NCBI RefSeq assembly: GCF_004114935.1
Contig: NZ_CP022221.1
Coordinates: 4,857,001 to 4,921,000 of the forward strand
Length of the DNA stretch: 64,000 nucleotides
Direction of reading: 5' to 3'
DNA from: Bradyrhizobium zhanjiangense
GTDB lineage: Bacteria; Pseudomonadota; Alphaproteobacteria; Rhizobiales; Xanthobacteraceae
Shown here: piece by piece, positions 9,950 to 17,085 of the stretch
How the letters are laid out: each line of letters opens with the position of its first letter
Position numbering within the stretch: the first letter of the stretch is position 1
Program-made: the position numbers and the translations under genes
Notes under the pieces: generated by a model
What the model was told of the DNA's origin: nothing
Database searches by the model: none
What the model saw: only the letters and a program-made list of their open reading frames with translations

Positions 9950-10513
9950 ATGATCCGAATTCTCGCAGTTCTTGCCGCGCTCGTGTTCGCGGTGCCGGCG
10001 GCGGCGCAGCAATTGCCGGCGAACCTCGACAAGGCCAACGCCATCGTCATCGACAGCACCAAGGGCCGCATCGTCATCAAGCTCAGGACCGACATCGCGC
10101 CCCAGCACGCCGAGCGCATCAAGCAGCTTGCGCGTGAGGGCTTCTACAACAACGTGCCGTTTCACCGCGTGATGGACGGCTTCATGGCGCAGACCGGCGA
10201 CGGCCAGAACGGCAACGGCACCGGCGGCTCGAAATATCCGAACCTGAAGCAGGAATTCTCCAAGGTGCACTTTGCACGCGGCATCGTCGGGATGGCGCGG
10301 CGCGGTGACAGCGTCGACAGCGCCAACTCGCAGTTCTTCATCATGTTCGCCGACGGCGGCAGCCTCGATAACCAGTACACGGTGATTGGCGAGGTCGTGC
10401 AGGGCATGGACGTCGTCGACAAGCTGAAGAAGGCACCGCCCGGCTCGGCCGGCGGCACCGTCACCGATCCCGACAAGATGGTGAAGGTGCAAGTCGCATC
10501 CGACATCAAGTAG
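9950..10513 (+). CDS. Peptidylprolyl isomerase, cyclophilin type, exported
   Basis: Periplasmic cyclophilin-type prolyl isomerase of 187 residues that helps fold exported proteins. Residues 1-19 (MIRILAVLAALVFAVPAAA) form a Sec signal peptide. The catalytic core is visible as FHRVMDGFMAQTGD (Arg of the active site) and SQFFIMF. A ribosome binding site GGAG lies a few bases before ATG. A second, signal-less cyclophilin is encoded two genes downstream, so the pair probably serves periplasm and cytoplasm. Confidence 0.95.
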   Translation: MIRILAVLAALVFAVPAAAQQLPANLDKANAIVIDSTKGRIVIKLRTDIAPQHAERIKQLAREGFYNNVPFHRVMDGFMAQTGDGQNGNGTGGSKYPNLKQEFSKVHFARGIVGMARRGDSVDSANSQFFIMFADGGSLDNQYTVIGEVVQGMDVVDKLKKAPPGSAGGTVTDPDKMVKVQVASDIK

Positions 10514-10522
10514 GAGAGGACG

Positions 10523-10933
10523 ATGGCGCGCCGCGGTGGCAAGCTTGTGCTGGTTGCCGCGATGCTGCTGCTCGGCATCCCCAGTGCGGCCGCCGAAAAC
10601 GCGCAGGTCAACACCATCCAGGACATTTTCCGGCATCTGCGCACCTGCTGGAAGCCGCCGCCGCCGGCCAAGGCGCGCCCCCTCGACATTACCGTCGTCG
10701 TGAGCTTTAACCGGGCCGGAAACATTCTGGGCCATCCGCGGATTAGCTACGAATCCGCGGAGGCCTCCGACAATGACCGGCTGCAATACCGGATCGCAGT
10801 GATGGAAACGTTGCAACGCTGCACGCCGGTGCCATTTACCGATGCAATGGCTGGCGCTGCTGCGGGGCGTCCATTCGCGATCCAGTTCCGCACCCGGAAG
10901 ACTTCACCCCCAACGCAAGAGAGACGAGCATGA
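10523..10933 (+). CDS. Secreted protein with TonB/TolA-C-like domain
   Basis: A 136-residue exported protein. A signal peptide covers about residues 1-24 (ending PSAAA). The rest reads like a TonB/TolA C-terminal fold: a strand LDITVVVSFNRAGNILGHPRIS followed by a helix with a Cys (METLQRCTPVPF), paired with an earlier Cys (RTCWKPPPP). It starts 10 bp after the upstream cyclophilin with ribosome binding site GGAGAGG, and its stop overlaps the next start by 4 bp (ATGA at 10930), so it is co-translated with both cyclophilin genes. No TonB or TolA membrane anchor is present, so energy transduction is unlikely. Exact role unknown. Confidence 0.8.
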   Translation: MARRGGKLVLVAAMLLLGIPSAAAENAQVNTIQDIFRHLRTCWKPPPPAKARPLDITVVVSFNRAGNILGHPRISYESAEASDNDRLQYRIAVMETLQRCTPVPFTDAMAGAAAGRPFAIQFRTRKTSPPTQERRA

Positions 10934-11394
10934 GCGTCACCGAAAACACCCTGATCCTCGAGACCACGCAGGGCCCCGTCACCATCGAGATGCGGCCTGA
11001 TCTGGCGCCCGGTCATGTCGCGCGCATCAAGGAGCTGGTCCGCGAGGGCTTTTACGACGGCATCGTATTCCATCGCGTGATCGACGGCTTCATGGCGCAG
11101 ACCGGCTGCCCGCAGGGCACCGGCACCGGCGGCTCCGGCAAGAAGCTGAAGGCCGAGTTCAACAAGGAGCCGCATGTGCGCGGCACCGCCTCGATGGCGC
11201 GCGCCGCCAACCCCGACTCCGGCGACAGCCAGTTCTTCATCTGCTTCGACGACGCCCGCTTCCTCGACAACCAGTACACGGTGTGGGGCAAGGTCACCGA
11301 GGGCATGGAGAACGTCGACAAGATCAAGCGCGGCGAGCCCGTGCAGAACCCCGACAAGATCGTCAAGGCGCGGATGGCGGCGGATAAGGAGTAA
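10930..11394 (+). CDS. ppiB: Peptidylprolyl isomerase, cyclophilin type, cytosolic
   Basis: Cytosolic cyclophilin of 154 residues without signal peptide. Active-site segments FHRVIDGFMAQTG and SQFFICFDD are intact, and LDNQYTVWGKV matches the C-terminal half of the family. Its ATG overlaps the upstream stop (ATGA). It shares the same core motifs as the exported paralogue at 9950-10513, suggesting an old tandem duplication with a TonB-like gene between the copies. Confidence 0.95.
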   Translation: MSVTENTLILETTQGPVTIEMRPDLAPGHVARIKELVREGFYDGIVFHRVIDGFMAQTGCPQGTGTGGSGKKLKAEFNKEPHVRGTASMARAANPDSGDSQFFICFDDARFLDNQYTVWGKVTEGMENVDKIKRGEPVQNPDKIVKARMAADKE

Positions 11395-11407
11395 GCGGAT
11401 TTGTCGG

Positions 11408-11503
11408 TGTCATGCCCCGCGCAGGCGGGGCATCCAGTAATCACCAGCGGCGATTGCGGCTACGATCGGAGTACTGGATCGCCCGCCTGCGCGGGCGATG
11501 ACA
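11408..11503. repeat. Interspersed inverted repeat between ppiB and queA
   Basis: Two 32-base arms face each other, TGTCATGCCCCGCGCAGGCG... at 11408-11439 and its near reverse complement at 11472-11503, each arm also holding a smaller GC-rich hairpin (CCCCGCgcaGGCGGGG). The unit fills most of the 120-bp gap. It resembles the GTCATGCCC...CCAGTA repeats scattered through Bradyrhizobium genomes. Confidence 0.75.
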
Positions 11504-11514
11504 AGTTCTGAGAC

Positions 11515-12588
11515 ATGCGCACCGACCTCTTCGATTTCGACCTGCCGCCCGAGCGCATCGCGTTGCGCCCGGCGAGCCCGCGCGACTCCGCGAAGATGCT
11601 GGTCGTCGAGAATGGCGCGTTGCGCGATCAGACCATTTCCGACCTGCCGCAATGGCTGAAGCCAGGCGACCAGCTCGTCGTCAACGACACCAAGGTGATC
11701 GCGGCGCAGCTGAGGGGCCGTCGCATCGGGCGTGAGACCGAGCCGAGGATCGAGGCGACACTGATCAAGCGCCTCGACGGCTCGCGCTGGCAGGCGTTGG
11801 TGAAGCCGGCGAAGAAGCTCACAGCCGGCGACCGCATCCGCTTTGGCAATGAAGGCAAGGTCTGCCTGCTCGGCCATCTCGACGCCGAGGTCGAAGCCAA
11901 GGGCAGTGAAGGCGAGGTGACGCTATCGTTCTCGTTCCACGGGCCCGCGCTCGACCAGGCCATCGCCGATCTCGGCAGCCCGCCGCTGCCGCCCTATATC
12001 GCCTCCAAGCGCACGCCAGACGACCAGGATCTCGCCGACTACCAGACTATGTTCGCGGCGAACGAAGGCGCCGTCGCTGCGCCGACGGCTGGGCTGCATT
12101 TCACCCCGGCGCTGGAGCGGGCGCTGCGCGACCACGGCGTCGGCATCAACCGGCTCACGCTGCATGTCGGGGCAGGGACCTTCCTGCCGGTCAAGGTGGA
12201 CGATACCGAAGGCCACAAGATGCACCCCGAGTGGGGCACGATCTCGGCCGAGACGGCAGAGCGGCTCAACACCGCGCGCAAGAACGGCGGCCGCATCGTC
12301 GCCGTCGGCACCACGTCACTGCGGCTGCTGGAAAGCGCCGCCGCGGAGGACGGCAGCATCCAGCCGTTTGCGGCGGACACGTCGATCTTCATCACCCCCG
12401 GCTATCGCTTCCGCGCGGTCGATATCCTGCTGACCAATTTCCATTTGCCGCGGTCGACGCTGTTTATGCTGGTGTCGGCGTTCTCGGGCCTGGAGACGAT
12501 GAAGCGAGCGTATGCGCACGCCATCGCGACTGGCTACCGGTTTTATTCGTACGGGGATGCATGCTTGTTGTTTCGGGCAGAGCCGTAG
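11515..12588 (+). CDS. queA: S-adenosylmethionine:tRNA ribosyltransferase-isomerase
   Basis: Transfers and isomerises the ribosyl group of S-adenosylmethionine to preQ1 at position 34 of GUN-anticodon tRNAs, forming epoxyqueuosine. The 357-residue protein has the complete family layout: [24 protein letters not shown] at the N terminus, the QLVVNDTKV segment, PPLPPYI, the core [10 protein letters not shown] and [11 protein letters not shown], and TSLRLLES near the C terminus. tgt, which supplies its tRNA substrate, lies 4.5 kb downstream on the same strand, separated by asd and other minus-strand genes. Confidence 0.98.
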   Translation: MRTDLFDFDLPPERIALRPASPRDSAKMLVVENGALRDQTISDLPQWLKPGDQLVVNDTKVIAAQLRGRRIGRETEPRIEATLIKRLDGSRWQALVKPAKKLTAGDRIRFGNEGKVCLLGHLDAEVEAKGSEGEVTLSFSFHGPALDQAIADLGSPPLPPYIASKRTPDDQDLADYQTMFAANEGAVAAPTAGLHFTPALERALRDHGVGINRLTLHVGAGTFLPVKVDDTEGHKMHPEWGTISAETAERLNTARKNGGRIVAVGTTSLRLLESAAAEDGSIQPFAADTSIFITPGYRFRAVDILLTNFHLPRSTLFMLVSAFSGLETMKRAYAHAIATGYRFYSYGDACLLFRAEP

Positions 12589-12590
12589 CG

Positions 12591-12683
12591 GTAGGGTGGG
12601 CAAAGCGAAGCGTGCCCACCATCTTTCCTGATTGCGCGAGGGAAGTGGTGGGCACGGCGCCTGCGCGCCTTTGCCCACCCTAC
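12591..12683. repeat. Inverted repeat GTAGGGTGGGCAAAG between queA and asd
   Basis: Between the convergent queA and asd genes sits an imperfect palindrome with ends GTAGGGTGGGCAAAG and CTTTGCCCACCCTAC, and inner arms GCGTGCCCACC and GGTGGGCACGGC. It fills the whole intergenic gap. The GTAGGGTGGGCAAAG unit is widespread in this bacterial group. Convergent position suggests a role as a bidirectional transcription barrier, which is inference. Confidence 0.75.
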
Positions 12684-12691
12684 GATACCGG

Positions 12692-13717
12692 TTACGCCAT
12701 CACCCGCTGCGGCAAGAGCTCGGCGATCTGCACCGCGTTGAGTGCCGCGCCCTTGAGGAGCTGATCCGCCGCCACGAACATCGAGATCGAATGGCCGCTG
12801 GCGTCGCTGAGATCCTTGCGGATGCGGCCGACCAGGACGTCGTCCTGGCCCGAAGCATCGATTGGCATCGGGAAGTAGTTCTTGGCGCGGTCGTCGACGA
12901 CCTTGACGCCGGGCGCCTGCGCCATGATGGCGCGGACCTGGTCCTCGGTGATCGGCTTCTCGCATTCGAAGGTGATGGCCTCGCAATGAGCGCGCAGCAC
13001 CGGCACGCGCACGCAGGTGACACCGACTGCAATGGTTTCGTCCTCGAAAATCTTGCGGGTCTCCTTGATGACCTTGGTCTCTTCGTCGTTGTAGCCGGTG
13101 TCAGGGTCGACCGCCGTGTTGTGGTTGAAGAGGTTGAAGGCGTAGGGGTGCGGCATCACCTTGGGCGTATAGACCTGCCCATTGAGATTGGCGCGGGTGG
13201 ATTCGACCAGCTCCTCCATCGCCGCAGCCCCGGCGCCGCTGGCCGCCTGGTAGGTCGCGATGATGACGCGCTTGATGCGGTTCTTCTGGTGGATCGGCCA
13301 CAGCGGCACCAGCGCGGTGATCGCGGCGCAGTTCGGGTTGGCGATGATGCCCTTGTGATCGCGGATGCGGTTCGCGTTGATCTCGGGGATCACCAGCGGC
13401 ACGTTCGGGTCCATGCGGAAGGCGGAAGAGTTGTCGACCACGACCGCGCCGGCCTTGACCGCGATCGGTGCGAACTTCTTGGAGATGCTGCCGCCGGCGG
13501 AGAACAGGGCGATGTCGACGCCCTCGAAGGAACGCTCGGTCAATTCCTCGATGACGACCTGTTGCCCGCGGAACGACACCGTCCTGCCGGCCGAGCGGGC
13601 GCTGGCCAGCGCCTTGAGCTTACCGACGCGAAAGCCGCGCTTGTCCATGGTGGCGATGAATTCGGCGCCCACCGCACCGGTGACGCCGACAATCGCGACG
13701 ACGGGATCGTTACTCAC
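12692..13717 (-). CDS. asd: Aspartate-semialdehyde dehydrogenase
   Basis: Reduces aspartyl phosphate to aspartate semialdehyde, the branch point to lysine/diaminopimelate, threonine and methionine. The 341-residue protein has the NADP-binding loop GVTGAVG at 11-17, the catalytic Cys130 in ANPNCAAI, and the substrate-binding region around HCEAITFE. The GTG start at 13717 was chosen because GGAGGA lies about seven bases before it and the domain begins at once; two in-frame ATGs upstream (13729, 13735) have no comparable site. Upstream on the same strand are a Thr-rich leader peptide and an intrinsic terminator, suggesting attenuation by threonyl-tRNA level. Confidence 0.97.
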   Translation of the reverse strand: MSNDPVVAIVGVTGAVGAEFIATMDKRGFRVGKLKALASARSAGRTVSFRGQQVVIEELTERSFEGVDIALFSAGGSISKKFAPIAVKAGAVVVDNSSAFRMDPNVPLVIPEINANRIRDHKGIIANPNCAAITALVPLWPIHQKNRIKRVIIATYQAASGAGAAAMEELVESTRANLNGQVYTPKVMPHPYAFNLFNHNTAVDPDTGYNDEETKVIKETRKIFEDETIAVGVTCVRVPVLRAHCEAITFECEKPITEDQVRAIMAQAPGVKVVDDRAKNYFPMPIDASGQDDVLVGRIRKDLSDASGHSISMFVAADQLLKGAALNAVQIAELLPQRVMA

Positions 13718-13748
13718 TTTGTCCTCCATTTGCATTGAGAATTTAGAC

Positions 13749-13783
13749 AACAAAAAAGCCCCGGACCATCGAGGGCGGGGCTT
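13749..13783 (-). terminator. Intrinsic terminator (attenuator) ahead of asd
   Basis: Read on the minus strand, AAGCCCCG and CGGGGCTT form an 8-bp stem with a 12-base loop, followed at once by TTTTTGTTGT. It lies between the leader peptide stop and the asd start, so it would stop transcription before asd unless an alternative structure forms. The G-runs near the end of the leader coding region (GGGGCCCGGGG) can pair with GCCCCG of the terminator arm and would make a plausible antiterminator. Confidence 0.85.
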
Positions 13784-13813
13784 CGGTAGAGCTGATGCGT
13801 TTAAGTCGACGAC

Positions 13814-13885
13814 CTACGCGCGCACGCCTCCCCGGGCCCCTGAGGCCGTGGTGGTTTTGGTCGTGCGTTTGGTGGTCGTGAACAT
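13814..13885 (-). CDS. Threonine-rich leader peptide upstream of asd
   Basis: A 23-codon frame (ATG at 13885, TAG at 13814-13816). Its first 13 residues are MFTTTKRTTKTTT: eight of the 23 codons are Thr and all eight fall in codons 3-13. It is followed after about 30 bp by an intrinsic terminator and then asd, whose product feeds threonine synthesis. This is the standard layout of a ribosome-mediated attenuator. A promoter-like pair (TTGACG, 17 bp, CATAAG) ends eight bases before the ATG, so the transcript may begin at or very near the start codon. Similar leaderless leader peptides are known for trpL of Sinorhizobium. Confidence 0.75.
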   Translation of the reverse strand: MFTTTKRTTKTTTASGARGGVRA

Positions 13886-13893
13886 GGCGGCGA

Positions 13894-13922
13894 CTTATGC
13901 GGGAGAGTCTTGCAGCCGTCAA
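13894..13922 (-). promoter_or_regulatory. Predicted promoter of the asd leader
   Basis: On the minus strand TTGACG (13917-13922) is separated by 17 bp from CATAAG (13894-13899), a fair match to a housekeeping sigma promoter. The expected start point, six to nine bases after the -10 box, falls at about the A of the leader ATG, leaving no room for a ribosome binding site. Confidence 0.6.
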
Positions 13923-13957
13923 TGGCTTTTCGCCCCGGTCGATGCCGGGGCCTGTCG

Positions 13958-14560
13958 CTATTTGGCCCGTGCGCCCGGCGGCTCCAGGATGACTTCCTTG
14001 AGGTCGTCGCCACTGATCACGACAATCGCGAAATTGAGCCGGCCGCGTTCGCGCACCAGCCCGCCGCTGATCGCCTTGCCAGAGGCCGCGCGTTCGGCGA
14101 CGCGCACGGCATCCGCGAGGCGGTGCCTGATCGCACCGAGCGCTGCGAGGTTGCTGCGGTCCTCAAGGTCGAGCTCGGCCAGGGGGAGGGCGGCTTCGCC
14201 GCCGACGAGCTCGCCGGTCGAAGCATTGATGGTGTGGCGCCAGATCCGGTCGTTGTGCAGGGTCTTCACCCGGTAGACCGGGACGCCCGAAGCTCCATCG
14301 AAACTCACATCCGCCGTCGTGGCGCCGGCGTGCCGGCCTTCCGCGATTGCCATGGCCTGGCTGATCGAGATCGACGAGCTGCGGAAGCGCTCAATCTCGC
14401 GGCTGACCGCCTGGCGGTCCGCTTCGGCATCACCATCTGTGTCGCTGTGAAGCGCGGTCGGCGTGCCCGCGGTCACAATCGCCTGTGCCGGTGCGGCGAG
14501 GAGCAGCGCGGGCAAGGCGATCGCAAGCAGTTGCGAGGTCCATCGTTTGGCTGTCGTCAT
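13958..14560 (-). CDS. Exported PepSY-domain protein
   Basis: A 200-residue exported protein. The signal peptide spans roughly residues 1-29 (MTTAKRWTSQLLAIALPALLLAAPAQA). Two PepSY-like repeats follow: SISISQAMAIAEGRHAGATTADVSFDG...YRVKTLHNDRIWRHTINASTGELV, and a second one ending in a LNFAIVVISGDDLKEVIL strand. PepSY domains are found as protease inhibitors and in redox or metal-linked membrane proteins. The ATG at 14560 has GAGGG upstream. A 19-bp palindrome 173 bp upstream matches one near the patatin gene and may be the operator of the neighbouring TetR protein. Confidence 0.8.
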   Translation of the reverse strand: MTTAKRWTSQLLAIALPALLLAAPAQAIVTAGTPTALHSDTDGDAEADRQAVSREIERFRSSSISISQAMAIAEGRHAGATTADVSFDGASGVPVYRVKTLHNDRIWRHTINASTGELVGGEAALPLAELDLEDRSNLAALGAIRHRLADAVRVAERAASGKAISGGLVRERGRLNFAIVVISGDDLKEVILEPPGARAK

Positions 14561-14732
14561 GCTCGAAACCCTCGGCCAGCGAATGTGCCGGATGATGGTA
14601 AAGAATTCGCGGCCGACCTTGGGCATCGGTCGGCCGCGGAACGCCGCATCGGGCTGTACCCGGCACGACGATCGAAGCGGGACGGACCTCTTTGGGGCTG
14701 GTGAAAAAAGCGGTCCGCCTCACCTTGTAACT

Positions 14733-14751
14733 AAACCATACCGTATCGTTT
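14733..14751. promoter_or_regulatory. TetR-type operator candidate 1
   Basis: AAACCATACCGTATCGTTT is a near-perfect palindrome of the form AAAC-n-ATAC-n-GTAT-n-GTTT. It lies between the PepSY gene and the tetR gene. The same pattern, with the identical right half GTATCGTTT, recurs at 16946-16964. Confidence 0.65.
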
Positions 14752-14812
14752 TATTTTGGTCAAATGGCGAGGCCGTGTTTCCCCGGGGATAGATCGCGCG
14801 CTCACGGAATTG

Positions 14813-15592
14813 TCAGCGGGACGGGCGCCGCTGCGTGCTCTTTGCGGCGCTCTGGATGCGGTCGGCAGGTCCCAGAGCGCCGGCCAGGAACAGCTTGATC
14901 GCCGCCCGCATCCGCTTTTCCGCGGCCTTCATCTCCAGCGCCGTTCCGAACGTCGCCATGCGGTGGGTGTGACCGACGACGACGTCGAGAAACACCTCGG
15001 CTGCAATGGTGGTGTCTTCGACATCGAGTGCGCCTTGTTCCACCAGGTGGTCGAAGAAGCGCGCCGTGGTGGCGACGGCCTTGAGCCAGCCTTCCTCCTT
15101 GCCGAGTTTGGCGACGTCAGGGAAGTTGATGGCCTGTGACGTCATCATGCGGCTGAAGGCGACGGCGTCGGGACCGCAGGTGAATGTGAGCATCTCGCGT
15201 CCGATCTCGACCAGACGCTGCTCCACCGAGATGTTCGCGGCGCTGGAGAGCTGCGTCTCCGCGGCCGCCGATAGCGGCGCAAGCCAGCGCGCGATCTCGC
15301 GCCTCAGCACGGCCGCAAACAGGCCGCGCTTGTCGCCATAGCGGGAATAAACGGTGGGCTTGCTCACCCGGGCCGCTTCCGCGACGGCGTCGAGCGAGGT
15401 TGCATCGAAGCCGCGATCCAGGAACAGGCGGGTAGCGACCTCGATCAGCCGCTGGTCGCGCTCGATCGCGGCGGTTTTCGTCGGCCGGCCGCCGCGCGAT
15501 TTCGGCACCTCGCGCCGTGGCGCGGCGGTTCTTGTCTTGGTCGCAGTCAATCCCATGCCCAATGATTCCTGCGCGGTCGTGATATCAGTCAT
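14813..15592 (-). CDS. TetR/AcrR family transcriptional regulator
   Basis: One-component repressor of about 259 residues. After a basic, disordered N-terminal extension, the helix-turn-helix is in RLFLDRGFDATSLDAVAEAARVSKPTVYSRYGDKRGLF (about residues 53-90), the classic TetR signature ending in YxxFxxKxxL-like sequence. The C-terminal ligand domain ends in FLAGALGPADRI and an Arg-rich tail. The start is uncertain: ATG at 15592 or 15556. It lies 99 bp after the patatin gene on the same strand. Two matching palindromes flank the tetR-patatin pair, so it probably represses that pair and the PepSY gene. Confidence 0.9.
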   Translation of the reverse strand: MTDITTAQESLGMGLTATKTRTAAPRREVPKSRGGRPTKTAAIERDQRLIEVATRLFLDRGFDATSLDAVAEAARVSKPTVYSRYGDKRGLFAAVLRREIARWLAPLSAAAETQLSSAANISVEQRLVEIGREMLTFTCGPDAVAFSRMMTSQAINFPDVAKLGKEEGWLKAVATTARFFDHLVEQGALDVEDTTIAAEVFLDVVVGHTHRMATFGTALEMKAAEKRMRAAIKLFLAGALGPADRIQSAAKSTQRRPSR

Positions 15593-15691
15593 TCGCTCTA
15601 TATCGCGCAGGAGCGGGGGCGTCATCGCGAATCTGGCCGAATTGGCCGTATCGTCAACGGTTTCCGTATGGCCTCGTTCCGTCACGAGGAA

Positions 15692-16870
15692 TCACGGAAG
15701 CGTCGATGTCCAGGCCTGGCCGGACGCCGCCTTGTCATATCCGTACTGATACAGCGCCCGCATATAGGCAGTATCGAACCCTTCCGAGGGCGCCGTCGGA
15801 TAGTCGCGCGCGATGTAGGAGAGATGGAAGCCCAGGCGGTTGCGCTTGGCGAAATCATAGGTCGAGAAGATGATCGAGCGCGTCTGCGACTGAGTGATCG
15901 ACGACAGGCTGCGCGAGGCGACGTCGATGGTGCTGTTGGAGACCAGCTCGAAATTGCGTTCGATCTTCTTGTTGACGAGGATGTAGATGTCCATCTTCGC
16001 GTTGCCCGGCAGGCGGCTGCCCTGGAAGAGCAGGGCTTCCGGCAGCGTCAGCACCGGCGCCGTCACGCCGCCATCGACATGCATCTCCTGAAACCTGCGG
16101 CCCTGGCCTTCGGCGTCGATCATGATCGGCGGAAACACCAGGGGAATGCTGGCGGAAGCCGCCATCACGTCGCGAAACAGTTTTAGCGCCTCGGGTGTTC
16201 CGACCGCGGCGATCTTGCCCATGTCCCAGATCGCGGTCCGCTGGGTGTCGAGATCGGTCGTCACCACCAATAGCTTCCGGCCCTTGGCATTTTCGCGCGC
16301 GACTTGCGCCATGATCTCGGGCCCGACATAGCGGGCGACGAGCTCGCGCAGCCGCGTGTTGCCGAACAGGCCGGATCCGAACAGCACCCGCATGATGCTG
16401 GGATCGTTCAGCAGACTCTCCGCGATGCCGCTGGTGTAGACCTCCTTCAGCGTGTCGTCATATTGCGAGCCGAGGAACGCAAACGGCGCGATCAGGCCGC
16501 CGGTGCTGACGCCCGAGACGACCGAGAAGGTGGGACGGGTTCTGGCTGCGGTCCAGCCGTTCAGCACGCCGACGCCATAGGCGCCGTCGGCACCGCCGCC
16601 GGATAGCGCCAGATAGGTTTTGGTCGCGGTGTCCTTCTCGAAGCTGAATTTCGTGACGGGCTCATCGGCGTAGCGCCGGAGGCCATCGATATCGAGCACA
16701 CGCGATGTGCTGGCTTCGGCGGCCGTATAGGGCGTGCGGGGCAGGGACGTGCAGGCACCGAGCGCCAGGTTGCACGTCAGGACCAGGACTCCGGCCAGGC
16801 GGGCGCCTATCCGCCTTATCCAGCCCTGCGAGAGGCCGGGAATATCGGTCGAACTTGAAGGGAGGGGCAT
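15692..16870 (-). CDS. Patatin-like phospholipase, predicted lipoprotein
   Basis: Membrane-anchored acyl hydrolase of 392 residues. The hydrophobic segment IGARLAGVLVLTCNLALGAC ends in a lipobox (LGAC, lipidated Cys40). The patatin domain follows: oxyanion loop GGGADGAYG (91-99), nucleophile GVSTG (Ser122) and the catalytic Asp in DGG (266-268). GVSTG is a GxSxG motif. It likely acts on phospholipids or lipid-like esters at the outer membrane. A TetR-type palindrome lies 76 bp upstream, and the regulator itself is the next gene, so an autoregulated operon is probable. Confidence 0.88.
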   Translation of the reverse strand: MPLPSSSTDIPGLSQGWIRRIGARLAGVLVLTCNLALGACTSLPRTPYTAAEASTSRVLDIDGLRRYADEPVTKFSFEKDTATKTYLALSGGGADGAYGVGVLNGWTAARTRPTFSVVSGVSTGGLIAPFAFLGSQYDDTLKEVYTSGIAESLLNDPSIMRVLFGSGLFGNTRLRELVARYVGPEIMAQVARENAKGRKLLVVTTDLDTQRTAIWDMGKIAAVGTPEALKLFRDVMAASASIPLVFPPIMIDAEGQGRRFQEMHVDGGVTAPVLTLPEALLFQGSRLPGNAKMDIYILVNKKIERNFELVSNSTIDVASRSLSSITQSQTRSIIFSTYDFAKRNRLGFHLSYIARDYPTAPSEGFDTAYMRALYQYGYDKAASGQAWTSTLP

Positions 16871-16945
16871 CGTCGGTGGCTGGCGATCACGCTTATACCG
16901 CCGCCGGCAAATTTGCCGCGGCAATCTCGTCCAGCCCCCAAGATA

Positions 16946-16964
16946 AAACTACACTGTATCGTTT
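16946..16964. promoter_or_regulatory. TetR-type operator candidate 2
   Basis: AAACTACACTGTATCGTTT has the form AAAC-n-ACAC-n-GTAT-n-GTTT, matching candidate 1 in spacing and in the identical right half GTATCGTTT. It sits upstream of the patatin-tetR pair and could also touch the tgt promoter on the other strand. Confidence 0.65.
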
Positions 16965-17085
16965 TGTTTAACAAGGACAGGGCACCAATATCCGCTCCAA
17001 TTGTGTCCCAGTCTGAGGCACAAGCCAGCCTTGGCGTGGTTCGCGCGGGTTGATCGGCCTTCTCCGACACGCAATAAGCACCGCC

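Noticed and set aside
9950..11394. CRISPR-like or tandem repeat from the two cyclophilin genes
   Set aside because: The similarity is protein-coding paralogy, not a short repeat array. No CRISPR array was seen anywhere in the window.
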